From Agaribacillus aureus (GTDB lineage Bacteria > Bacteroidota > Bacteroidia > Cytophagales > Cyclobacteriaceae), in the NCBI GenBank assembly GCA_030442055.1, contig JAUJEB010000001.1:3311100-3375099 (forward strand): a DNA stretch of 64,000 nt. The letters are read 5' to 3'. The position numbers were made by a program, and so were the translations under genes. Shown in pieces: positions 27,042-35,042 of the stretch. A model generated the notes under the pieces. The model saw nothing but the letters and a program-made list of their open reading frames with translations, was not told the DNA's origin and did no database searches. Position 1 is the stretch's first letter; the number at the start of each line of letters is the position of its first letter.

Positions 27042-27893
27042 TTACGTTCCAAAAGCCTTGGTGAGCGCGGCTTTCATAACGTCGGCAGATGCATCAGCGC
27101 CGGTCCACATTTTAAAACCAATGGTGCCCTGATAAACCAGCATCCCCAATCCATTAATTGTCTCGCACCCTTTCTTCCTGGCTTCTTGTAAAAATATCGT
27201 ATCCGGCGGATTCGGTATGACATCACAGACAATAGTAGCTGCGGTTAGGTGATTATAATCAATGTCCGGAAACGCTTCAACGTGAGGGAATAATCCGATG
27301 GAGGTAGCATTCACCAGGATGTCCGTCCCATCAGGGATCTGGTAGGCTTTGTTCCAGGCGACGAATTTGGCGCTGGCAGCAGTCTTTTGATCAATTAATT
27401 CCGCCAATGCCGCTCCTTTCTCCTCCGAGCGATTGACCACCGTGATGTCCGATGCCCCGGCCAACGCCATTTCTACGGCGATCGCTCTTGCCGCACCTCC
27501 GGCGCCCAGTATCACCATACTTTTACCATCCGGATTAATGGACGCTTCCACCAGTGAACGAACAAAACCCTTGCCATCGGTGTTTTCGCCAATAAGCTTA
27601 TCCCCCTCTCTCCGAACTGTGTTGACAGCGCCAATAAGCGCTGCATCAGGCGCTATTTCATCCAAATACTTCATCACCTCAATTTTATGGGGAATGGTCA
27701 AATTGATCCCTTTCATGTTAAGGGCCCTAAGACCTTTGACAGCATCTTCCAGCTGATCCGGTTTTACTTCAATGGTTAAATACCGCCAGTCAAGTTCCAG
27801 GTCCCTGAAAGCGGCCTCCTGCATAACAATTGTGGGGTTTTCTGCTACCGGATGGCCAAAAACTCCCACCAGCTCCGATTTATAGTTAGTCAA
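27042..27893 (-). CDS. Shikimate dehydrogenase-like enzyme with altered substrate loop
   Basis: A 283-residue AroE-fold oxidoreductase. Catalytic Lys70 (GINLTIPHK) and Asp106 (ENTDGKGF) are present. The nucleotide site has GAGGAARA (about 131-138) and NRSEEKG, which suits NADP. The C-terminal ETINGLGMLVYQG is normal. The N-terminal substrate-carboxylate motif is not: the usual HSxSPxxHN reads ENPTIVMQE here (residues 18-26), so SxS becomes NxT and the flanking His and HN are lost. The protein may therefore act on a related cyclohexane-type acid (quinate-like or other), not shikimate. Pairing with an exported propeller protein instead of aromatic pathway genes supports a non-biosynthetic role. 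Annotating it simply as aroE would be risky. Confidence 0.82.
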   Translation of the reverse strand: MTNYKSELVGVFGHPVAENPTIVMQEAAFRDLELDWRYLTIEVKPDQLEDAVKGLRALNMKGINLTIPHKIEVMKYLDEIAPDAALIGAVNTVRREGDKLIGENTDGKGFVRSLVEASINPDGKSMVILGAGGAARAIAVEMALAGASDITVVNRSEEKGAALAELIDQKTAASAKFVAWNKAYQIPDGTDILVNATSIGLFPHVEAFPDIDYNHLTAATIVCDVIPNPPDTIFLQEARKKGCETINGLGMLVYQGTIGFKMWTGADASADVMKAALTKAFGT

Positions 27894-27909
27894 TTTACCG
27901 ATCTGATTT

Positions 27910-27930
27910 AGGTTAAAATATTATTAACCT
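27910..27930. promoter_or_regulatory. Inverted repeat upstream of the AroE-like gene
   Basis: AGGTTAA-N7-TTAACCT, a perfect 7-bp inverted repeat 17 bases before the ATG. The position suits a repressor operator. No T-run follows on the minus strand. Confidence 0.4.
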
Positions 27931-28107
27931 CCAACTTTAAAAAATAAATCGTAAAATACCAGACAATAGCGTAAAATTGGTAAAAATAGTTTGAATATTT
28001 GAATCACCTATTGACCGTACCATCTGGTATTTTATGGATCTGACTAGAAAGGATTAACTTCAAGAGTTCAGGATTCAAATACAATAAGAATAACAACAAA
28101 CAACAAT

Positions 28108-28224
28108 ATGAATGAATTTTGGGAAGAAGCATTTAAAGAAAAACAGGAATTGCGGGGTTCAGAACCCGCGAAATCTACCATATTGGCAAATGATTTCGCA
28201 ATAAGACCAAATCAATTTAGATAA
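28108..28224 (+). pseudogene. N-terminal remnant of a SAM-dependent methyltransferase
   Basis: A 38-codon open frame starting MNEFWEEAFKEKQELRG and continuing SEPAKSTILANDF before it ends in a TAA. This closely resembles the first 30 residues of Bacteroidota class I SAM-dependent methyltransferases (TehB-like), where the phrase is FWExAFKEKQ(E)MWGxEPAKS. The SAM-binding VLIPGIGYGRN part that should follow is absent; the sequence turns non-coding. I read it as a deletion remnant. Confidence 0.6.
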
Positions 28225-28277
28225 AAAAAACGGCTTATACATCATATAAACTTTATTGCCTGCAGAAAAATTGTTGT

Positions 28278-28298
28278 TATATTTATGCACCGGTGCAT
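28278..28298 (+). promoter_or_regulatory. Promoter-like element joined to a 14-bp palindrome
   Basis: TATATTTA (28278-28285) matches TAnnTTTG at all but the last base. The perfect palindrome ATGCACCGGTGCAT (28285-28298) follows directly, overlapping the expected start of transcription. It lies about 70 bases upstream of the secreted protein gene at 28369 and may be an operator. Confidence 0.4.
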
Positions 28299-28368
28299 TT
28301 TATTTTGGTATTAAGAAACGAAATCACACCAGACATCAAAGTTTATACAAGTTGTTAATTGCGATCAG

Positions 28369-29856
28369 GTGATGTTAAAATACATTACTTTATTATTACA
28401 ATTTTTTATATGCTATCAGGTACAAGCACAAAGTGCTGACACACTATTTTATAAAGGGAATTACTCGTTAAAATATCGTTATCTTAATAAAAACGATTCC
28501 ATCAATGCTGCAAAAGAGATTTTTAAGCTATGTCAATTGGATAGCGGACTATTTGACCAACTAGATTTTACTTTTCAAATATTACGTGATGGTTCACTAA
28601 GTAATATAAAAGTCACAGGTGACCTATCATATTACAAAGCTCCTGAGCTATCAGCAAGGTTAAGTTCACTAAAACTTTTCAAACCAGTAGCGCTCAATAG
28701 CATTGTCTATGCATCTTTTCATCTGAAAGGAAATGGAGAGCTCATCCATTCCAAAGATTCCGACTCATCGGAGTTTTTTGTTGACATTCCTTTGTCAAAC
28801 TCAGATTTTTTTAAAATCAGGCAAAATATCGTAAAACGAATAAAGGCGAGCTTCAACTCAACTGATGAGAAAGTCAAAACTTTTATTGAGCTAACTATGA
28901 AAATTGGTGAGCCAATCAAAGAAATAAAAATAATTAAAGGAACAAGCCTCCAAAATGATCAAATAGTTGTTGGCATGTTAGCTGAGGAAGTATTTGATAA
29001 TAAAGATTATATCTATCGCGTCCATCGAAATACTGCTGGAATGAGAAAATCGATAGAGATAATTCTTCCAATTGTAACACCTGCTATTAGACAAGATAGC
29101 CTTGTGTTGCCTTTTAAATTGACCCCCTTTCCCAAATACCGTTTAAAACGAAAAACTCGATATGACGGAATTAACCTGAGAGGTAGTGATAGAAAAGAAT
29201 ACATTAACGACAGTAGTTTGATAAAAATAGCTGAGGTAAATTATTTGTATGACAAGAACAATCAAATCGATAAGATTCAAAGATTTTTCATTACTGAAGA
29301 TTCGTCTTTTACCAGGACTGATTCTATAGTCTACCATAAACCGGATTCAGTTACTATGTTCGACTTAGAGAATGGTTATTCCCAAGTAAAAAAACTTTTC
29401 AACTACCCTTATCATCTTCAGGAACTGATTTCAAGAAAAAAAATGACTTATTCAAATGGCGTAAATGAGGTATATTCATTCGTTAAAAATAATGGACGCA
29501 TTATAAGTTGTGAGTCGAGAAGAAGCTATAATTCCCATTTTAAGACTAAAGAGGAAAAGAGCATATCCCGCTATCATTATGACAGCCTAGGACGGATCGG
29601 TTCAATAACTCACAATAAAAATAACACTAATGTAACGACCTATTACAAGTATTACGATGGAGGCTATCTAGAATTAACACCAGGTAGTTTTTGGGTCGCT
29701 GCAGACTATTATTTCTTTGATAATGATGGATATCTTATTGCCCGGATAAATGAGTCGGATACGCAACCTTTCATTACAAAATACGAGTATGAGCCAGGTT
29801 GGGGTAACGCTTCTCTATTTGAAAATAGTTCTTTGTTGGATCCTCCTATCTATTAA
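28369..29856 (+). CDS. Secreted protein of unknown function
   Basis: A 495-residue protein with a signal peptide (cleavage near VQAQ, about residue 21). No family is recognised. The N-terminal third (about 30-230) has two similar halves with TFQILRDGSLSNIKVTGDL and ELTMKIGEPIKEIKIIKGTS, reminiscent of the TonB C-terminal-like fold used in energy-transfer or periplasmic proteins. The C-terminal half has YD-type repeats (YHYDSLGRIGSI, YYKYYDGGYLEL, YYFFDNDGYLIARI). The base composition is more AT-rich than its neighbours. It lies between a methyltransferase remnant and a group II intron remnant, so it may be recently acquired. Confidence 0.75.
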   Translation: MMLKYITLLLQFFICYQVQAQSADTLFYKGNYSLKYRYLNKNDSINAAKEIFKLCQLDSGLFDQLDFTFQILRDGSLSNIKVTGDLSYYKAPELSARLSSLKLFKPVALNSIVYASFHLKGNGELIHSKDSDSSEFFVDIPLSNSDFFKIRQNIVKRIKASFNSTDEKVKTFIELTMKIGEPIKEIKIIKGTSLQNDQIVVGMLAEEVFDNKDYIYRVHRNTAGMRKSIEIILPIVTPAIRQDSLVLPFKLTPFPKYRLKRKTRYDGINLRGSDRKEYINDSSLIKIAEVNYLYDKNNQIDKIQRFFITEDSSFTRTDSIVYHKPDSVTMFDLENGYSQVKKLFNYPYHLQELISRKKMTYSNGVNEVYSFVKNNGRIISCESRRSYNSHFKTKEEKSISRYHYDSLGRIGSITHNKNNTNVTTYYKYYDGGYLELTPGSFWVAADYYFFDNDGYLIARINESDTQPFITKYEYEPGWGNASLFENSSLLDPPIY

Positions 29857-29879
29857 ACAATAGTATCCCGCTTAGTTAA

Positions 29880-30183
29880 AAAAGCAATTAATTGAGTAGA
29901 TGGCTCCGCCAGCGGTAACTGACGAAGTGTACCTCTCACCTCACCGTATGTGCAGGTCTCGTATACGGCGGTTCATTGAATCTCGGGTTTGAATTTAGAG
30001 TAGCGATCCAGCATGCTCCCATAACCTTTTCTTCGTAGGTGTGACAAGGTAATGGTAGTTGCGAGTATAGGACTTTGGGCTACTGCCCGGCCTCCCATTC
30101 TTGTCCTGCTCCAGGCATAGGCCTGTGCTTGTGGCACTCCTAATCTGATCAAGTTTTTACACTCCCTCTCGGGATTATATCAG
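29880..30183 (-). mobile_element. Truncated group II intron, 3' end
   Basis: On the minus strand the end of an intron-encoded reverse transcriptase/maturase is followed at once by the structured 3' RNA region: a hairpin with arms CCGCCGTAT/ATACGGTG, the conserved GGTGAGAGG, a second stem-loop and the typical CTACTC tail (29960-29890). Everything upstream of the maturase C-terminus is missing, so the element cannot splice or move alone. It inserted or was left downstream of the unknown secreted gene. Confidence 0.75.
29973..30179 (-). pseudogene. Group II intron maturase, C-terminal fragment
   Basis: About 68 codons are open between a TGA at 30180-30182 and the natural-looking stop at 29973. 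They read NLIRLGVPQAQAYAWSRTR, then MGGRAVAQSPILATTITLSH and LRRKGYGSMLDRYSKF, which is the C-terminal DNA-binding/maturase end of group II intron reverse transcriptases (the xAxxWxR...GGWxVAxSPIL...TxTLxxLxxxGY pattern). The reverse transcriptase domains are absent. There is no start codon; it is a remnant. Confidence 0.8.
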
Positions 30184-30329
30184 GGAAGGTTTACATAAAC
30201 ATATGCATAGTAACTATTCAATATATTACGACACGGTAGGACAAAATCATATTATCATAAAACGGGTATGGCACCAAAGCCGTGATCTTAAAAATTTCTC
30301 TTTATAGTAGTTAGTAAACCCGCAAAACA

Positions 30330-32363
30330 CTAGGCAACACCGACGTCATTCGCCTGCTGCAAATCAGGTAAAATCACTTTAAATTCAGTAAATGAATTCT
30401 CTTCTGTCGTAAAGGAAATGGTTCCGTCCAGCACACTGGCTGCTTTTTGGGCGATGTAAAGTCCCAATCCATTGCCCCGCGACCGTTCATCCCCCACATA
30501 AAACATCTCCCAAATCCTGGATTGAACTTCCGGTTTAATACCGCTGCCATTATCCTGCACACTTATGGTCACATGGCCGTTTTCCCGGTGAACCTTGATA
30601 CCAACTTCAGGCTTGCCCCGAGTCTTTGATGCACTGTAAAACAGGGCATTTTCCACCAGGTTCCTCAAGATGATATCCACTAAAGACGGAAATGAATTGA
30701 ATGCATCCTGTTCACAAACATCAGTATCAAATGAAATTTTGTGCTCTTTGATGTAGTCATCAAAATAATCGCGAACCTTTTGTATTTGCGCCTGCATGTC
30801 TATGTTCGCATAACCCGAAGGGTGGTTGATCTCGTTGACCATCATCAGCTTCTGAAGCATTTTATCCATGTCAATGGCCGTTTGAGAAGCTTTTTCAAAA
30901 AGCTCCCATGACTTGGCCTCCAACGTAAGCTTGGCGATATTAGACAGCCCGATGATGGAGGTTAATGGCCGCTTGAGATCATGGGAGGACTTATAAAGAA
31001 ATGTATCCAATTCCTTGTTTGCCTTTTCGAGGGATTCGGTTTTTTGAGAAACCAATTCTTCCAAGTGCTGATTGATCCTTTTAACTTCCGTATTGGCTTT
31101 GGCGAGTTCATTTTTCTGCTTTTTGAACTTCCGCGCCAAATAAATTGACAGTGACATCAAAAGACCCAATCCGATGACAATTAAAAAAACGATGAATATT
31201 TTCTGCTGGAACGCCTGCTGCTCTTCCAGTCTTTGCTGTTCGCTCATAGTGAGCTGATCTTCCAGCTCCTTGATATTGAGCAAGCTGTTCTTCAGGGAGC
31301 TTAGAATGGCTTTATAGGTAGCCTGGTTCTGAAGAAATTTTTGCTCATTTGATTTCAATATTTTTTCCAGTCTTTCCAAATCACTCAAAACTTTCTTTCT
31401 ATCCGCATCATTGAGATTCTTCCCTCCCTCGCTTAGTTTCTTGTTGATCACTTTTATTTTATCATCAAATTCCCTTCTTACATCCTCCAGGTTTTGTTCT
31501 TCTTTCAAAGCCTGGTCAATCAAAAAGATAACATCATCTTTTACAAGAGAAGAGTCTGTAATTCTTCCTACCAAGGTATTGGAAGATCTTTGATTTAGCG
31601 AATCTTTTAACTGCTCAATTAACTGGTTGAACTTTAGATCTATTTGCCGCTTTACCTCATCATCCAGCTGTCGCATGTCCAGGTTTTTAATAGAAGTGTA
31701 AAACGCCGTTAGCGATGCGACCGAATCAAGGTTGCTAACATTAAAACCTTCAGACACCTCTTCACGAACCCGTTCAGTACTCGCAGCTTTGACTTGTGCC
31801 CTGGCAACTTTGGTCACCAGGAAAGTGCCAGTTGCCCCCTGGAACTGCCTTTTTTTAATATTATATCCTTTGATGGAAAACAGGTTTTTAGTATTCAGAT
31901 CCTGCCCTATAGGTACAGGCATCTGAAACGCACCGTTGCCGTCCGTGACTGCGGTGACAGGCTTGGCAGTGTTTAAGGAAACCTCCACGCCTTTTAACGG
32001 TTCATTATTGGTGTTTTTCACACTTGCCGTAATCATCTGGTAACGCTTTTTCCTGATAATGATCTCCAGGACCCCCCGGCTATAATTCCAGGATTCGGCC
32101 TCCAGCTCCTTACTTTTTACCTTGATTACCTTGGGAGGCAGGTGATTTTCCAGCACTTCGACAAAGGCAGAACCCTGATTGTCCGTCACAAAGAAATCCT
32201 CTCCATCAATGGACACTTCCAGGTCCGGAATGATACCGAGCTGCATGTCATAGGTTTTCACCTGGATCATGGTCTTACTCTGCGCAACAGCCAGATAGTT
32301 GAATCCTGGCCACAGGATCAAAACTATAAGCCATTTGATAATGTTTTTATCATCAATTTTCAT
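30330..32363 (-). CDS. Membrane histidine kinase with carboxypeptidase-regulatory-like sensor part
   Basis: A kinase of about 677 residues. A signal/anchor segment (about 12-28) leads to two extracytoplasmic beta domains (about 35-170) of the CarboxypepD_reg/peptidase-associated type. A long coiled coil follows (about 210-390), then a membrane helix (about 393-413), a second coiled coil and the kinase core. The H-box is SSHDLKRPL (His near residue 460), the N-box ILRNLVENALFYS, G1 QDNGSGI and G2 GNGLGLYIAQKA. I use the ATG at 32363, preceded by AGGGAG, over a TTG at 32375. It overlaps the PD40 gene by 11 bases, so it belongs to the T9SS-cargo operon. No receiver or regulator is encoded beside it. 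Confidence 0.92.
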   Translation of the reverse strand: MKIDDKNIIKWLIVLILWPGFNYLAVAQSKTMIQVKTYDMQLGIIPDLEVSIDGEDFFVTDNQGSAFVEVLENHLPPKVIKVKSKELEAESWNYSRGVLEIIIRKKRYQMITASVKNTNNEPLKGVEVSLNTAKPVTAVTDGNGAFQMPVPIGQDLNTKNLFSIKGYNIKKRQFQGATGTFLVTKVARAQVKAASTERVREEVSEGFNVSNLDSVASLTAFYTSIKNLDMRQLDDEVKRQIDLKFNQLIEQLKDSLNQRSSNTLVGRITDSSLVKDDVIFLIDQALKEEQNLEDVRREFDDKIKVINKKLSEGGKNLNDADRKKVLSDLERLEKILKSNEQKFLQNQATYKAILSSLKNSLLNIKELEDQLTMSEQQRLEEQQAFQQKIFIVFLIVIGLGLLMSLSIYLARKFKKQKNELAKANTEVKRINQHLEELVSQKTESLEKANKELDTFLYKSSHDLKRPLTSIIGLSNIAKLTLEAKSWELFEKASQTAIDMDKMLQKLMMVNEINHPSGYANIDMQAQIQKVRDYFDDYIKEHKISFDTDVCEQDAFNSFPSLVDIILRNLVENALFYSASKTRGKPEVGIKVHRENGHVTISVQDNGSGIKPEVQSRIWEMFYVGDERSRGNGLGLYIAQKAASVLDGTISFTTEENSFTEFKVILPDLQQANDVGVA

Positions 32364-34059
32364 TTTCTCCCTCAACTTGATTGTAATTCAATTTATTATT
32401 TGTTTCCCTTGTACCACTGTTGTCAGACCTGGTGGATTCAGCCGGTTTTACCCCTGACTGATTAAACCGGTCATTCACAATAACAATTTCATGGTTGGTA
32501 TACATTTTCCTGTTTCTTGGAATTTCCAGGCTTACCAGTTTATGGCCTATGTCCTTTTCAAAAACTTTTATTTTATATTGACTTGAATAAGGAATATTAA
32601 GTGCAAAGTAGCCCGATTCGTCCGTGGAAGTTGTAAAAACCGTTTCATTTTTGTGGTTATCTATTAGGTGTAGCTCCGCATGGGGCAGCGGCACCAATCC
32701 TGAAGAATCCTGCCAGCCAATAGTTTTATATTTTAATACCCCGCTGATGGTTAACGGGTAAGTCTGTAAGTCAATTTTCAAGGCAAAGATGTCGTCATTA
32801 AACTTGCCATTGTTTCGGTTGGATGATAAAAATCCATGGCTCCCCTCGTCATTTAAAACAATGGCAAAATCGTCAAATGAGGTGTTAATGGGGTAGCCGG
32901 CATTTTCTACTGCTTCAGTTTTACTTCCATTGACGGCAACCTTGAATATATCCAGACCACCCAAGCCACCATGACCGGTAGAGGCAAAGTACAGCACACC
33001 ACTTGCATGAAAATACGGGAAAGACTCATCTCCTTCGGTATTGATTTTGTCGCCCAAATTCTCAGGCTCAGTCCATTCGCCGTTTACCAGCGAACACCTG
33101 TACAAATCCTTACCCCCCTTGCCTCCGGGCATATCTGAGGCAAAAAATAAGGTTTTGCCATCCATACTAAGTGTGGGATGACAGATTGAATGGTGCGGCT
33201 TATTATGGGCAAAAGGTTTATCGTCTTTCCAGGTGCCATCTTTTTTCTCAGCTATAAAAAGTTGCAGATTACCACCTTTCCCACGGGCACTTTTGGTATA
33301 AATCATTTTATCTCCTCCCTGAAAAAATGCGCACATTCCTCGATGAAACTTAGATGCCGGGCCTTTGAATAATGGCTTTGGCTTGCCTAGTGAAAAGCCG
33401 AAGGTTCCTGCGGTAGAATCATTTCTGATCTCTGCCACATATAAAGCCTGAAAAGAGATGTCATTACCACCATCCATCTTAGCAATACTGCCCGATGCCT
33501 TGCGATTGGATACAAATACCAGATTATTCTCAAAGTACCGCGCACCGAATTCACCATATTCGGAATTGAGATTAAGCGGCTTCACAGCATAATAAATAGA
33601 ATCTTCATAAAGGTATTTTACATTTTTAAGCCGCCATATTTTCCGGGTAACCCTGTTGTCTTTCGGGTTCTTTTTCAGGTATTTTTTGTACTGTTCAATG
33701 GCTGCTTCGTATCTCCCGAGACTGCTTAGGGCTTCGGCATAATCGTAGCTGTCCGGAGTGGGTAACGAAGTGTGGCCCAGCAGATACTCCTTGTACCAGC
33801 TGACTACGTTTTCATTGTCTTTTAGCTTATAATAAGTTCGGGCGATTTTCAAGCCTATGTCATCAGTGGCTTTGTTGGTCTTTTCCTTGGCCAGGTACAA
33901 CTCAAGGGCATATGCATATCTGCCATCCTGAAAATATTCATCACCCCTTTTCAAATTGCTTTTTAAAGCCGTGAAAATACTTTCCTGACATTTTCCGCCG
34001 ATCGCAGGTAAACAACCCACAAAAACCAGTATTGCGATATGTAAAGCCGCGCGATTCAT
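32353..34059 (-). CDS. TPR and PD40-repeat exported protein, PorE-like without OmpA domain
   Basis: A 568-residue exported protein (signal peptide to about residue 23). TPR-like helices (about 35-130: GRYAYALELYLAKEKT and RYEAAIEQYKKYLKKNPKD) come first. PD40/WD40-like propeller repeats follow (about 170-420: HPTLSMDGKTLFFASDMPGG, SFPYFHASGVLYFASTGHGG). A CarboxypepD_reg-like beta domain (about 430-515) is next, then a short disordered tail. This is the layout of T9SS-associated PorE/SprE-neighbour proteins, but the C-terminal OmpA peptidoglycan-binding domain is missing. It sits between a PorP/SprF gene and the kinase, so it may help anchor or sense the secreted cargo. Confidence 0.88.
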   Translation of the reverse strand: MNRAALHIAILVFVGCLPAIGGKCQESIFTALKSNLKRGDEYFQDGRYAYALELYLAKEKTNKATDDIGLKIARTYYKLKDNENVVSWYKEYLLGHTSLPTPDSYDYAEALSSLGRYEAAIEQYKKYLKKNPKDNRVTRKIWRLKNVKYLYEDSIYYAVKPLNLNSEYGEFGARYFENNLVFVSNRKASGSIAKMDGGNDISFQALYVAEIRNDSTAGTFGFSLGKPKPLFKGPASKFHRGMCAFFQGGDKMIYTKSARGKGGNLQLFIAEKKDGTWKDDKPFAHNKPHHSICHPTLSMDGKTLFFASDMPGGKGGKDLYRCSLVNGEWTEPENLGDKINTEGDESFPYFHASGVLYFASTGHGGLGGLDIFKVAVNGSKTEAVENAGYPINTSFDDFAIVLNDEGSHGFLSSNRNNGKFNDDIFALKIDLQTYPLTISGVLKYKTIGWQDSSGLVPLPHAELHLIDNHKNETVFTTSTDESGYFALNIPYSSQYKIKVFEKDIGHKLVSLEIPRNRKMYTNHEIVIVNDRFNQSGVKPAESTRSDNSGTRETNNKLNYNQVEGENEN

Positions 34060-34090
34060 TGATTTTGACTGAAAAATTTTCTTATAACAA

Positions 34091-35041
34091 TCATCTTGAC
34101 CCTGAAATTCTGTGATTAGAAAATTTAAAAATATAGTTGACCATCAGCTCATGGGAATTGCCATCCAACACCGCGTTTTTTGCGACGGGAGAATCAAAGG
34201 AATAACCAAACCTGAGTTGTGGTGTAATCTTAGCTTGCAGTATAGAATTGATGGAGCCGTAAGACCTGTACGACAATCCCATTAAAATCACCTTTTTGAA
34301 AATTAAGTCCATATTTAAATCCACAGACAACGGCAATCCGGGTAGGTGTTTTACCAGCAGACCAGGTTGAATTTCCATATTGTGACTTAGCCTTGACAAG
34401 TATCTGGCCAGTAAAAAATAGTGAGATCTATTTAATTCGAGCGTTACCGAATCACTATAAGCCGATTTTGCAGGGAACAATTTCGGAGCAGACAGTCCCA
34501 CCTCAAACTTTGGACTTTTGATATAAATACCTGTTCCAAATTCAAAGGAAGTCTGGGCCACATCCAGGCTGCTTAATTTTGGATCATTGGGCACCTGGGT
34601 CTGCGTGGCCAGGGAAGCGTAGTCAGACCTTTTACGATTCATACCCATCTGGATACCCATTGAAAGGTAAGTGTCCCTATTAAATTTTATCCGGTATGAA
34701 TATACTCCCAGGGCATTCAGGTTACTATGAATGCCTATTTTATCATTAATAATGATCATCCCTAAACCAAAATGCTCTTTTTTAAACAGCGAATGGGCTG
34801 AAAAGGTCTGAGTAGCTGGCGCGCCGTCTATCCCCGACCACTGACTCCTGTTTACAAATGTGAGGCTCGGTACTCGGTCAGCGCCTGCATAGGCCGGATT
34901 TATCACCAAGCCATTGGATCGGTACTGGGTGAATTGTCCCAATTGTTGTGCCATTGTTGCAAAGCAAGGCATAAAGGCTAAAGCAACGGCCAGGCCACCT
35001 ATTTTTTTCCATGCATCAATATGTCTTTTTATAAAATTCAT
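34091..35041 (-). CDS. PorP/SprF-family type IX secretion outer membrane protein
   Basis: A 316-residue outer-membrane beta-barrel protein with a signal peptide (to about residue 31). The family start is clear: QFTQYRSNGLVINPAYAGAD, then RSQWSGIDGAPATQTFSAHS and LGMIIINDKIGI. SprF-like proteins act with particular T9SS type B cargos, normally encoded next to them, and are needed for their secretion or surface retention. Here the gene is one base downstream of a large cargo gene with a type B sorting domain, so it is very probably the dedicated partner. No periplasmic domain is fused. Confidence 0.93.
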   Translation of the reverse strand: MNFIKRHIDAWKKIGGLAVALAFMPCFATMAQQLGQFTQYRSNGLVINPAYAGADRVPSLTFVNRSQWSGIDGAPATQTFSAHSLFKKEHFGLGMIIINDKIGIHSNLNALGVYSYRIKFNRDTYLSMGIQMGMNRKRSDYASLATQTQVPNDPKLSSLDVAQTSFEFGTGIYIKSPKFEVGLSAPKLFPAKSAYSDSVTLELNRSHYFLLARYLSRLSHNMEIQPGLLVKHLPGLPLSVDLNMDLIFKKVILMGLSYRSYGSINSILQAKITPQLRFGYSFDSPVAKNAVLDGNSHELMVNYIFKFSNHRISGSR

Positions 35042-35042
35042 C

